64,000 nt of DNA from Manis javanica (taxonomy: Eukaryota > Chordata > Mammalia > Pholidota > Manidae), in the NCBI RefSeq assembly GCF_040802235.1, contig NC_133159.1, forward strand, positions 76,673,501-76,737,500, written 5' to 3'. The translations under genes were made by a program, and so were the position numbers. The notes under the pieces are model-generated. The model saw nothing but the letters and a program-made list of their open reading frames with translations, was not told where the DNA came from and did not search any database. This document shows positions 23,800-33,651 of the stretch, piece after piece (position 1 is the first letter of the stretch; each line of letters begins with the position of its first letter).

Positions 23800-24645
23800 T
23801 AAGATGAGGAAAGTGGCATTCAGTAACTTAGTCTAGAAAAATTTGCTAGTTAATAACAAAGTCAAGCCCAGAACTCAGTTTTTCTGTCATCCAAACCAAT
23901 TGTCTTTCTACTTAGTCGTTTTCCAGGATAGAGGAGTATCTGTCTAGGATGAAGGAATAATCTGGCTGTTGAGGAATCCAGACAAAACTGGAAACAAGTG
24001 CATATAGACAAAATAACTGGACCATAAAAGTGGCAACAGGAAAAAAAAACACAGATGTGGGCAGTTGTGTTTTTTTCTCAAACTTTTGTTTAAGTACCTG
24101 AGACTCTGCTGTCAGTTTATCTAGTGAAATAAGTTTCATGATTAAGGTGTGGAGATGGAAATTTCAGACCTCATTATACACAACTGAAGATTATTCCTTT
24201 GCTGTCACTGTGACATTTGACATGCCAGTGAAAACAGAAGGAAATCTGTCTCAGACACTCCTTTTAGCTTTAACAGTTGTAGAAATGTCTGAGTTTGGGG
24301 CATTAATTTTCGGTTGGAAGTTAAATGTGAGCAGGTCCAGGGACGCAGCTGGAGAAGCTACCACCTGACTCACAGTTTAGGGCTAAGGGCCCAGTGATGC
24401 GCTGATTTTCAGTCCAGAACATCCTGCTCCAGCCCGCGTCTCTTCTCTTATCTCGAAAGCAGAGAAGGCCCTCTGCCTCTTTCCAAGCTAAGCTGCTGGC
24501 TTTTGGTGACATTCCCTTCTCCCATCATTTATACCCTCTTTCTTGAATCTTCTCAATTCTGTATTCTCTCCCACAATGTGCAGATATGCTCAAATCTCCT
24601 ACATGTTAAAGCAGGGTAATGGAAACTCTCCAATGATCGGAATCC
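23800..24645. other. No recognised element
   Basis: The beginning, 23,805-23,885, has weak MIR-like text ('agatgaggaaagtggcattc'). The rest is unique. Confidence 0.35.
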
Positions 24646-24649
24646 AGTG

Positions 24650-25180
24650 GCTATTGATGGGTTACAAAGTATCCCAAAACAGTGGCTTAAAATCAAAAGC
24701 ATGTTTATTACTCCCAAATGGATGAGTCATCTGGACAATAATATAGAGCTGGGCCAGGCTCCCCTGACTGCAGCCGGGCCTGAGCACTGCCTGCATACCC
24801 TCATGAGGACCCTCAGCGGGTGGGTCAGCTGGGAAGACTAGTCAAGGACGTTCTCATGCACATGCCTGGCAATTCGCAGGTTATTAGTTATGGTGAAACC
24901 GCTAACTGGGCCACTGATCACTTAGTCATCAAGTCAGCACAGACCTATTCTCATGGAGCCAGGCAGCATTCCAAGAGACAGAGAAATACACAAGGCCTCT
25001 CATACTGGCACAGTATCACTTCTGCCTCATTTTTTTGGCAAAAGCAAGTCACAAGACCAGCCTGAGAACAAGGAAATAGATGCTACTCTTGATGGGAGGG
25101 GCTGCAAAGCCCCATCACAAAGAGTGTGGCTTTAGGGAGGAATAAAGAATTAAAATCAGTTTTACAATCAGTCTTCTACC
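24650..25180. repeat. Ancient LTR-class repeat (ERVL/MaLR-like)
   Basis: Order of landmarks: 'tatcccaaaacagtggctta', 'gagctgggccaggctcccct', 'gcattccaagagacagagaa', 'tactggcacagtatcacttc', 'agcaagtcacaagaccagcc', 'cttgatgggaggggctgcaa'. They match a well-known ancient mammalian repeat that I believe is an LTR of the ERVL/MaLR class. Two further copies lie near 44.3-44.7 and 58.8-59.2 kb in the same orientation. Subfamily and strand not determined. Confidence 0.6.
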
Positions 25181-25229
25181 TCTTTTCATCCTTAAGCTCT
25201 GCCCAGTTGTCTCTTTTTCTTCCAATCCA

Positions 25230-26135
25230 AACTTTCAGAGAGGGTAGCTGTCTCTTGCTTTGCCTACTTCCTTACCAAGCAGTCAGTCCTCACCCAAGAT
25301 GACTGCATCTTATTACCATTACACTTCCATTTTCATGAAACTGATCTCTTTAAAAAAGAAACAAAGCCTCAAATATCAACTACTACTAACTATGTTCAAC
25401 TTTCATCTTACTTAATCGCAGTGCACAATTTCACCCTCATGGTCATTCCTAACTGCTTAAAGATCTCCTCGAGTGTCTATGACTCCCTCCCTCCTGGCTC
25501 TCCCTCTACCCCTCCGACCATTCCTTCTCAGATGCTTGTCTGGCTTGAGTGCCTCGTCTGGCCAATCAATGCTAAGTGTTCCCTGCATTCTGTTGTCTCT
25601 CTTATCTTCTCATGCTAAACTCTTTCTAGACTCTAATGCAGTCAAGTGGATACAACCTATAACTCATTCTATTCTAAATCATCTGTTGACCTCCAGGAAT
25701 AAAGTGTCAATGGATGTTGCCTCAGGCTTCTCAAATGCTAAGTGTGTCTAAAACTGAGCTTCATATCTTTCTTCCAAAATGTGATTCTCTCTTTGCTTTC
25801 TCTGTTAACAACTTTGCAATTTCTTCAATTCATTAAGCTGGAAACTAAGGACTGCCCTTAACTCTTTCTTCCCTGGGATCCCACAGCTCAGTATATGAAG
25901 TCCTATCAATTCTACTTCCCAAGGACCCCTTAGACCCACTCCTCCTCCCATCCTCACCTCTGCTCCCTGAATTCGGGTTCTCATTCTCCATTGCCCAGAC
26001 CAATGCTAGAGCCTTTCATCATCTCCCACAAACCCTTTTTGCAGCCAAAGATCTTTCTGAAACACAAATCTGTGTTATTCCTTTGCCTCATACACACCCA
26101 CTGGCTTATTTCTGCCAAGAAAAATCTAAACTCGG
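25230..26135 (+). repeat. LINE-2 fragment including former ORF2 sequence
   Basis: Blocks in L2 ORF2 order are seen: 'ctacccctccgaccattcct', 'tctcagatgcttgtctgg', 'aaactgagcttcatatcttt', 'actaaggactgcccttaact', 'agatctttctgaaacacaaa'. Stops and indels break the frame throughout. It contributes only fossil reverse-transcriptase-region sequence. Confidence 0.7.
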
Positions 26136-26234
26136 TATATAAATTAGTGATCATTGGTTGCAAAAACAATGTTCTCTGTCTCATTTATGAAAAAGAAGAT
26201 TTACTACAAAGAAACAAGGGTGGACTTTGTTGAT

Positions 26235-26373
26235 TATGATATGTCAGTGTACATTCACCTTTGGTAAAAAATGTACCATTCTAGTGAGTGATGTTGAAAA
26301 TGGGAGAGGCTATGCTTGTGTAGGGGCAGGAGGTATACGGAAAATTTCAATACCTTCCTCTCAATTTTGTTGT
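26235..26373 (+). mobile_element. LINE-1 3' end fragment
   Basis: The sequence 'aaaaaatgtaccattctagt' is followed by 'gatgttgaaaatgggagagg', 'ctatgcttgtgtaggggcag' and 'ttcctctcaattttgttgtg'. This matches the final part of an L1 3' UTR. The expected remaining 3' end and poly-A are replaced by the adjacent purine microsatellite. Confidence 0.75.
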
Positions 26374-26584
26374 GGAAGGAAGGAAGGAAGGAAGGAAGGA
26401 AGGAAGGAAGGAAGGAAGGAAGGAAGGAAGGAAGGGAGGGAGGGAGGGAGGGAGGGAGGGAAGAAGGAAGGAAGGAAGGAAGGAAGGAAGGAAGGAAGGA
26501 AGGAAGGAAGGAAGGAAGGAAGGGAGGGGAGGAAGGGAGGGAAGGAAGGGAGGGAAGGAAGGGGAGGAGGGAGGGAGAGAGGAA
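26374..26584 (+). repeat. (GGAA)n/(GGGA)n purine microsatellite
   Basis: 211 consecutive purines with no pyrimidine. A GGAA run of about 15 units is followed by about 7 GGGA units, another GGAA run of about 15 units, and a degenerate purine tail. It abuts the L1 3' end. Translated frames across it are pure repeat artefacts. Polypurine mirror repeats of this length can form triplex DNA, and GGAA is the ETS-factor core. Confidence 0.98.
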
Positions 26585-26995
26585 CAGCTGACTTCCGTAA
26601 GGCACACAGTACAGCCAGGCAGCAGGTGTGTTTGCTGGCTTCTCTCACTTGCTTCAGTGTCTCATCTCTGCTTCTGTCTGTGACTTTGCCCCATTCTCGA
26701 GCAGAAATTACTCCCTTACCCTCACCATCCCCCACACGTACCATTATAGTAGTCCCTCAAAAGCATTCTGAACCCAAGTCTACCTAACCTTCCTACCTCT
26801 TAGAATAAGGTCATGTGGACAAAACATGACAGTCTGAGCTTCATATCTGTGGCAGGAACTGAAGAGAAGAATGCTCTCAAATAAGACAGTGAGGCTGGGC
26901 AAGTAACTTAAACAGGTCCCCTATAATCCTTAATATGGTATTATGAAAAACATGGTATATTTCCAGACAACTTTAATTCTTCTCCCACTGCAGTG
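26585..26995. other. No recognised element
   Basis: Unique DNA directly 3' of the purine tract. Confidence 0.4.
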
Positions 26996-26999
26996 CACT

Positions 27000-27345
27000 G
27001 TCATCTCCAGCTACATAGAACCACTCCCAGTCCCTAAACCCATTGTGCTCTTTGTGCATATGCTGTTTCCAGCACTTCGATATTCGTCTCTTCCTTAACT
27101 TCCTCAAAATCTCCTCTATATTCTTTAATAGCCAGTTCAAATGTCAGCTCTTCTATGAAAATACCGTTGCCCCGGTTAGTTGCTTTCTTCTCAGGGAATG
27201 CTTGGAACTTTCCATATAGCTCTATTAGACTATCTATATATCACACCAAACTGAAATGGTTTGCTCCCTTTTCTAGATTATGGGCGTTGGCAGGGGGCAG
27301 GGACAGGCACCATTCCCAGCATCTACTACTGTGTTGGGCTCATAT
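27000..27345 (+). repeat. LINE-2 3' region fragment
   Basis: L2 landmarks in order: 'tgcatatgctgtttccagca', 'agccagttcaaatgtcagct', 'cttctatgaaaataccgttg', 'agattatgggcgttggcagg'. The final 'aataaatatttg' terminus is missing. Confidence 0.65.
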
Positions 27346-27402
27346 TTAGAGATCCAAAAAGTTTGTTAAAGGGTGAAGATGTACAGCCAGTACATATAAA
27401 CC

Positions 27403-27524
27403 AGTGGTTTTCAAAGTGTGTTCCTGGATTAGTAACATCAACATCATCTGAGAACTTGTTGGAAATGCAAATTCTTGGGACCCCACTGCAGACCTACTGA
27501 ATCAAGAAAAACTCTGAAAGTACA
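27403..27524 (+). repeat. MER5A, left part (interrupted)
   Basis: Begins 'cagtggttttcaaagtgtg', continues with 'tcatctgagaacttgttgga', 'aatgcaaattcttgggaccc' and 'agacctactgaatcaag', then is cut by the LTR-like element. The remainder resumes at about 28,018. Confidence 0.85.
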
Positions 27525-28017
27525 TATGGTAGACAGAATATTGGCCCTTTCCAAGTCCTAATCTGTGAAACCTCTGAATATCTTGTATTATAGCAAGGGG
27601 GAATTAAGGTTGCAGATGGAATTAAGGTTGCTAGTTAGTTGCTTTTAAAATAAAGGGATTATCCTGATTATCTGGGTGAGCCCAATATACTCACAGGGGT
27701 AAGGGAGACAGAGAAGCCAGAACCAGAAAGACATCATCATAACAGTGACTTGACTGGCCATTGCTGGCTTTGAAGATGAAAGGGGAACACCAGCCAAGGA
27801 ATATGGGCAACCTAAAGATGCTGGAAAAGGTGAGCAAATGGATTCACCCCTAGAGCCTCCAGAAAGGAACTCAGCCCTTGATAAAACCTTCATTCTTTCC
27901 CAGGGAGACCCATTTTGACTTCTGACTTCCACAGTGTAAGATAGTAAATTTGTGTTGTTCTAAGCCACTGAATTTGTGGTAATTTGTTACATCAGCAATA
28001 GAAAACTAATACCATAG
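27525..28017 (+). mobile_element. LTR-class repeat inserted in MER5A
   Basis: Starts near 'tggtagacagaatattgg' and shows 'ctgattatctgggtgagccc', 'ttgctggctttgaagatgaa', 'cctagagcctccagaaagga', 'ttgtgttgttctaagccact' and 'aatagaaaactaatacca'. This is the order of a well-known ancient mammalian LTR-type repeat (ERVL/MaLR-like). It cleanly separates two halves of one MER5A copy, so it is younger than that copy. A short target duplication (acata/ccata) is possible but weak. Confidence 0.65.
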
Positions 28018-28062
28018 GATTTGGCAACCTGTGTTTAACAAGCCTTCCATGTGATTATGAAG
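28018..28062 (+). repeat. MER5A, right part
   Basis: 'acctgtgtttaacaagcctt' followed by 'ccatgtgattatga' continues the MER5A consensus from where the left half stopped. The distal end is replaced by the duplicated segment starting at 28,063. Confidence 0.75.
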
Positions 28063-28212
28063 TTACACAGTCTTTATTCTTGGATCACACGTGTTTTTGT
28101 ATCATTTTAATTTCACTTAATTTGAGTTTTAGTTTTAATTTCATTTTCAAGACAAGGTCCCAAGTCCCCATCCAAGATTTTTTTAAAACTACTATAGAAT
28201 TTGGGGAACCCA
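28063..28212 (+). repeat. 150-bp direct repeat, copy A
   Basis: Starts 'ttacacagtctttattct' and ends 'ttggggaaccca'. It recurs at 29,720-29,869 without any net indel (offset 1,657 bp). I count 11 differences, about 93% identity. It matches no repeat family I recognise and has no poly-A or terminal repeats. Confidence 0.95.
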
Positions 28213-28425
28213 CTATGCACTTTAGTATGACTTAACTCACCTAATCCTTACAATAAGCCTATGAAGTAGGTAATATTACCAACCAATGTTTTATAGATAG
28301 TAAACTGGTGCCCAGAGAAGAAAACCATCTTGCCCAAGGACCCCCAGCTAGTAAGCAGCAGACCCAGAAGTTAGGCTCAGTCTCACCCCAGAGCCTATAC
28401 TCTAGCCCTATGCTATGTGGTTTAT
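28213..28425 (-). repeat. MIR SINE (antisense)
   Basis: 'cctaatccttacaataagcc', 'tatgaagtaggtaatattac', 'aaccatcttgcccaagga', 'cccagctagtaagcagcag' and 'cctatgctatgtggttta' follow the reverse MIR consensus. It sits between duplicated segments A and C1. Confidence 0.85.
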
Positions 28426-28441
28426 AGGCATGGTACAGTAT

Positions 28442-28732
28442 ATAGTTAGTGAATTCATTAATAAGTAAATGAATAAACAACAATGACCCTCACCCGAGGA
28501 CTTCAGAAGGATGTTTGGGAGGCAGTGGTGGAGTTCTAAAAGGAGGTCATGAAGGAGGAAGGAAGAAGGCACAGCCTTCACCTGCTGCAGAGAAGAGGCC
28601 ATGGACCAGTGATGGGCTGGAGGGAAGGGGGACTGGGTACAGACGCAGAGGATAAGACTGGAGAAGGGGCACATGGGCACCGACAGTGGCCCCCATGAAT
28701 GATAGAGGCAGGAGTGGAAAGGTAACAGGATA
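28442..28732 (+). repeat. 291-bp duplicated segment, copy C1 (likely source)
   Basis: A unique-looking segment starting 'atagttagtgaattcatt' and ending 'ggtaacaggata'. It recurs at 32,045-32,335 with one substitution (28,540 a versus 32,143 g) and no indel. Several CpG sites are kept in both copies, which argues for recency. It carries no transposon ends or tail. C1 is taken as the source because C2 interrupts another identifiable segment. Confidence 0.97.
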
Positions 28733-29719
28733 CACGGGGCTGGGCCTGACTTTCACCACGTTATCATCAGCTTGGGGTGGAACTTCAGAAGACCAGAGCT
28801 TGAATCAATATATATTTGTCGAATGAAAGAGATTTTAGTGTGAAATTGTTCTGGGACCTCAGGTTTTCTTTCAAGGTATTCAAAGAAGATCCCTGATTAG
28901 ATTCACTAGAACTCTTAGCTGTAATGCAGAGATATGAGGGGAAGGTTGAGCCAATAATCAATGAATTGGAGGAGATGGAGACCGGGGGAATAGAAATAGA
29001 ACAGAGTTTGATAAATGGTCAAGATCTGGTGTCCAAGGCATGCAGCCATTCCCAGTCAGGGACTTGGGGGCCTAGCTGAATAATGGGATTCTCACATTTA
29101 TTCAGTGCCCACAGTGTCAGGCCTGGGGCAGGTGCTCTTCCCAATGTGACCTCACTGAAGCAAAGCATCCCAGTACATGGGCAGAGCACAGAGAGAGGAA
29201 ACCAAGAGAAGCAGACACTTAGAGCCCTGACGGGCAGGTGGCGTCAGAGCCCTCTCTCTCCAGGGGACAGACTCAACCTATCAGCTGGAGCTCTAACAGG
29301 GTCCAGGCCCCAGGGCCCTGGGGATCTAACCAGATGCCAGAAACAGGAACTCAGAATGAGTTGTGTCCTTGAAACCCAGTTATCTTAACTGAGGCGCAGA
29401 GGATAGTGGAAGGCAAGGGGCAGAATTATACTTTAGGGAATAAAACAAGCACAGGGCAGTGATGAGGTACTGCATGCAGGGAAGGAAGAGGCTGGGTTGA
29501 AGGGAGTGACAGAGAGGGGGAAACTCCTCACTAAAGTATTCATTATCTGAGTTCCTACAGTTTTGAAGAGAAGTAGATAAGAAAGGATTTCCTGATGAAG
29601 CAAAATGACAGCGGGGAACTGCTTGAATCATGTTCTGTGCCCTGTCAAAACTCCTGGCTCAAAGAAACAATGAGTATAACACTTGATTGCTTTATGCCAT
29701 GAAGTTTTGAAAAAATCTG
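28733..29719. other. No recognised element
   Basis: Mostly unique DNA between C1 and copy B. A weak antisense MIR-like tail begins near 29,095 ('cacatttattcagtgcccac'). Short frames here have no recognisable similarity. Confidence 0.35.
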
Positions 29720-29869
29720 TTACACAGTCTTAATTCTTGGAACATACCTGTTTTTGTATCATTTTAATTTCACTTAATTTGAGTTTTAGTTTTAATTTCA
29801 TTTTCAAGATTAGGTCCCAAGTCCCGGTCCAACCTTTTTTTAAAACTACTATAGAATTTGGGAAACCCA
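29720..29869 (+). repeat. 150-bp direct repeat, copy B
   Basis: The second copy of 28,063-28,212 in the same orientation. The flanks differ on both sides: MER5A and MIR around copy A, unique DNA around copy B. The duplicated unit is therefore exactly this 150 bp. Confidence 0.95.
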
Positions 29870-30111
29870 TTTTAAGTGGATTGATTTTTAGTGACTTTTT
29901 CCAAGTCTCAAATTTCCTGCAATACTTTACAGGGAACCCTGCCTCAAGCCCCGGTTGCTCCATGCACTCAAGCAGGTAGAGAGATCAGTGAGCCCCACTG
30001 CTGGGAAGCCTGGGAAGGCAGAGGAGAAGGCAGGGACCTGAGTTATCTGGACCAGGCCTCCCACTCAGCATTGCATGCGTCCAGAATGGTGGTGTGGAAG
30101 GAGGACAGCTG

Positions 30112-30262
30112 TTGGTGCTAGACGGCTGGAGGTTCCAAATCCCACTTAATAGCTGTATGATATTAGGCATGTCACTCAACTTTTCTGAGCCTTAGCTTCC
30201 TCAGCTGTATTATGGAGCTCCTGATCTTACTATGCTGGGCTGTTACAAGGCCTATCGCTGAT
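30112..30262 (+). repeat. MIR SINE
   Basis: 'gttccaaatcccacttaata', 'gctgtatgatattaggcatg', 'ttctgagccttagcttcctc' and 'agctgtattatggagctcct' follow the sense MIR order. Confidence 0.75.
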
Positions 30263-30544
30263 AATCATCCATGTGAAGTAGCCACTAGTGTTAGTTTCCT
30301 ACTGAGGATCTTCCTTCTACCATTAGACCCACGTTCCATTAATGTGAAAAGGATTATTAAAAAATCATAAAAAAACAAAATGAGGAGCAATGCTCAAGTT
30401 TCAGTTTTACTCCTTTCTTTCTTCTTTAGATCTTTTATAATCATAGTCTCATGCCCCTCCCCATAGAAGTGGCACCATCTGGAAGCACAGACTGAATATA
30501 GTCCAGGGGTCATATACACCCAATAGTTTTTTTTAGCAATTTAT

Positions 30545-30692
30545 ATGTTAAAAACAGTGCTGGGTAGTTGAAGTTCAGAGAGGTTAAGTTATCTGGCCTA
30601 GGTCACACAGCTAGCAAGTACCAGAGCCAAGATTGAAAGCCAGATACTTCTGACCTTAAAGCTGAAGCTCTTTCCTTAGCAGACTATCTCCT
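30545..30692 (-). repeat. MIR SINE (antisense)
   Basis: 'gttcagagaggttaagttat', 'ggtcacacagctagcaagta', 'ccagagccaagattgaaagc' and 'ctgaagctctttccttagca' are the reverse MIR head and core. Confidence 0.8.
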
Positions 30693-30884
30693 CTTCAGTG
30701 GTAACAGTGTCTCAAAGGAGGTCTGGAGTCAAAAGTACCCCAGGTCCTGTTCCAGGGATAGGAACAGGTAGAGCACCCTTTCCTACCAAGTACAGGACAC
30801 TAAGAACTCATATCAGGAGGGGCTCAAGCATGGAATATCATCAGCTCAGAAAGTACAGAGCATGGCAGTGATGGAGCAGCACAT

Positions 30885-31092
30885 GCAGACAGGCAGATCA
30901 GGTTAGAATCTATGTACCAGCTGGATGATCCTGAGCATGTCGCCCAAACTTCCTCTCAGTTTCTCTGTAAATTGAGAATAAAAAGAACATTATCAACTTC
31001 ACAGGGTTGTGGGGGGTCAAGTGGAGATACATTTTATCGAGAGTTTAATATGAAGCAGAGCATATAACAAGTCCTTGATTTCTGCCAGTCAT
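30885..31092 (+). repeat. MIR SINE
   Basis: 'ccagctggatgatcctgagc', 'ctctcagtttctctgtaaat', 'ttcacagggttgtgggggg' and a diverged tail ending 'ccagtcat' match sense MIR. It ends where the left arm of the inverted duplication begins. Confidence 0.75.
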
Positions 31093-31237
31093 AATAATGG
31101 GAAGATGAGAATTCCAAATGAAAAAATTTATTTTACTATGGAAAACAAGATGTCACAATGCAGAAAGCCTGTGACAACTGATATGTAAATCAGAAGAAAA
31201 TAAAAGCCTCTTGAATCACTAAGTCACTGCCTGGTGG
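31093..31237 (+). repeat. Inverted duplication, left arm (source)
   Basis: The 145-bp segment 31,093-31,237 is found again in reverse complement at 32,336-32,439 (matching 31,093-31,197) and 32,019-32,045 (matching 31,211-31,237). The longer part differs by 5 substitutions and one 1-bp indel. The shorter part differs at 2 of 27 sites. Because this arm is continuous, it is taken as the original. Confidence 0.93.
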
Positions 31238-32018
31238 GATTCTCTTCATCCCAAAGAGAGTGCAGGGGGCCTCTGCTCTTCACCTCGTGTTGGGGAACGT
31301 GTGCTAAAATATACAACCTGAAAAGAAATGCCTCTGAAGAAACACAGGCCAGTGAAATAAACAATCAAATGAAAATGTGCACACGCTTGTTCTTTTCCCT
31401 TGACCTGGGAAATTCGGGCAAGTAATGTTTGGAAAAGAATCTGAAGCAAGTGGAATGGAGGGAAGCATTCCCGTATATTAATGTCATGTGAACTCACAGA
31501 CTCCAGAGCCATTTGGTCCTGCTAGGAGGCCCATGCCCAGAGTGACTCATTAAAACTTTCCTAACAATAGCTCTACCACCCATGAAAAACTGTTTTCTTC
31601 TCCCTTCCTGAGAAATCACCCCAGTTGCCTCTGAATGGAGACTCTCAAACCAACAACACTGAAGTATAATTAATAATATCCCTTCCTCAGTTTCCTACTT
31701 TATTGTATACCTTAATGATACACCACCATGCTGAAAATTCACTGGATGGGAACACCTGCCCCTTACCCAAGGCTCTGTTTATCACATCTTCCCTTTGCAC
31801 AGAGGCAGCCAGCAGAAACTTTCTAGAAAGTAAATTAGTTTGAAAACCATCAAGCTTCCCTCCAGCACTTTGACTTCCCCAATGTCCTTTTATAATGTGG
31901 ATTGTGCCCCTGTCCAAGAAACCAGAAGAGAAATATTTCTGTTTGAAGAGAATTGGAATCAATTGGCCTACAAGTCTTGGTCTTAGAAGCACTGAGAGAC
32001 GGTGATATGGGGACTGTA
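31238..32018. other. Spacer between inverted duplication arms
   Basis: 781 bp of unique DNA with no recognised repeat or gene. A minus-strand frame spanning 31,687-32,283 depends on reading into the duplicated C2 segment and is judged fortuitous. Confidence 0.5.
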
Positions 32019-32439
32019 CCACCAGGAAGTGACTTAGTAATTCAATAGTTAGTGAATTCATTAATAAGTAAATGAATAAACAACAATGACCCTCACCCGA
32101 GGACTTCAGAAGGATGTTTGGGAGGCAGTGGTGGAGTTCTAAGAGGAGGTCATGAAGGAGGAAGGAAGAAGGCACAGCCTTCACCTGCTGCAGAGAAGAG
32201 GCCATGGACCAGTGATGGGCTGGAGGGAAGGGGGACTGGGTACAGACGCAGAGGATAAGACTGGAGAAGGGGCACATGGGCACCGACAGTGGCCCCCATG
32301 AATGATAGAGGCAGGAGTGGAAAGGTAACAGGATATCTTCTGATTTACATATTAGTTGTCATAGGCTTTTTGCATTGTGACATCTTGTTTCCTTAGTAAA
32401 ATAAATTTTTTCATTTGTAATTCTCATCTTCCCATTATT
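32019..32439 (-). repeat. Inverted duplication, right arm, split by C2
   Basis: Outer pieces 32,019-32,045 and 32,336-32,439 are the reverse complement of 31,211-31,237 and 31,093-31,197. The 13 bp expected between them (complement of 31,198-31,210) are gone. A 290-bp copy of C1 sits there instead. The distal breakpoint lies at the end of the neighbouring MIR in the source. Confidence 0.92.
32045..32335 (+). repeat. 291-bp duplicated segment, copy C2 (inserted)
   Basis: Identical to 28,442-28,732 except at one base. Its edges coincide with the break in the inverted arm: 'attcaa|tagttag' on the left and 'ggata|tcttctga' on the right, with at most 1 bp of shared microhomology. There is no target-site duplication, no poly-A and no inverted termini. 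This looks like templated filler DNA rather than a transposon. Confidence 0.95.
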
Positions 32440-33650
32440 GGTATTGGTACTGTCAGAGCCACCTTCACAGTCATATAATCTGGGCTATAGCCCTATTTCT
32501 GTGTCTATTCTTGATGCATTATCCTGATTCCAAACCACCCCAAAAAAGGTCAGAATCTGCACCAAGTCTGTCTCCAGGATACTTGTGAAAATACATTTAG
32601 CCTGTCTTACTTCCTCTCAGCTCTCTGTCTTTGATACAGGTCTCTCTTCTAGCAGGCTTTGTGTAAAGCAAAGGCTCTTTCTGGAGGCATTTTTGCATTA
32701 AAAAGAAAGGTGTATTATTAAAAGTGAGTATCAATTATAATGAGGCATTTTTAGTGGGGCTTCGTAATGTTGGAAGCAGGGAACAGAGGCCTCTGAGCTG
32801 AGATCCTGGCAGCTGCATTTTATTAACCTGAGTCAGGGTGCTAAGCTGATTTTCAGACTTGATTGACAGAACCCTTTCAGCATAAACCCTGGAAAACTAT
32901 TAGGAGGAAAGAATCCCATGAAGGTACTCTGCCTGTAATAGTTCTAATGCAGAAATGCATTTGATCAGCAGCATGCCGAGCTCATATCATTTCCAGTGTG
33001 AGTAGCAATATGGTTCCAGTGTCATTTACCACAACCAATTATGGTACATCCTGACAACATTTAAAACAGAATTGGATTAAGAAAATGCACTCTTAAGATT
33101 GTAGTCTAAGAGGCAAAATACCAGAGTTTTCAGTGGATCTCATTTCACCTCTCTTTGATTATAAGAACAGGCTGAAGAAAAACACAAAAAACACATTGAG
33201 GGGCACGAGGGTGAAAGAAATCATAAAAAAACAGTATACATCAGCAATTTGATACCCTGCCCTTTTCTTCAGGACTCTTTTCCACTGCTGCAATCTCCTC
33301 TAAAGAAGTCAGAGAGTCTGTCTTCAAGCTGCAGATTCACTTCCCAAAATTAAAGAATGTATTTCTCAACCCTCCCCACCATTCCTGTCTTCCACAAAAG
33401 GCACTAGCTCTAATGAGTAAAAATCCCTGTTACAGAAAACATCAGCGGCAAAGCCACCACTGTGTTCAGAAAGTTCTACTCCAGTGGCATATTGGCTGAT
33501 CTATAGACCAACAGAGATGTCTTCTAGATATTTCACATTTTAAAGGGATCAGGCAGACATTGCTATCTTCTGAATTAACCAGCCACACATTTCACTGGGA
33601 TGGTACACTTGAAGTACCTCTCCAAGAAATCAAATATCAAATACTTTTTC
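32440..33650. other. Repeat-poor block, candidate conserved non-coding DNA
   Basis: No repeat is recognised. The stretch 32,700-33,010 is unusually free of low-complexity decay and resembles conserved enhancer DNA in texture, but this cannot be tested from one sequence. Confidence 0.25.
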
Positions 33651-33651
33651 T

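Noticed and set aside
26227..26787. 186-residue plus-strand frame and several overlapping minus-strand frames
   Set aside because: They are translations of the GGAA/GGGA microsatellite (Lys-Glu-Gly-Arg or Leu-Pro-Ser-Phe repeats) and are not proteins.
31687..32283. 198-residue minus-strand frame, the longest in the window
   Set aside because: Its first part is read through duplicated segment C2 and also exists in C1 (28,408-28,680), where the rest does not follow. It crosses duplication junctions and has no recognised domain.
32045..32335. C2 considered as a retroposed or SINE copy
   Set aside because: No poly-A tail, no tRNA/7SL-like promoter boxes and no target-site duplication. It ends abruptly at both sides at the same points as the C1 homology.
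31093..32439. Inverted arms considered as terminal inverted repeats of a DNA transposon
   Set aside because: The outer ends lack a flanking target-site duplication. The left arm abuts a MIR, and the right arm is split by unrelated copied DNA. No transposase-like sequence lies between them.
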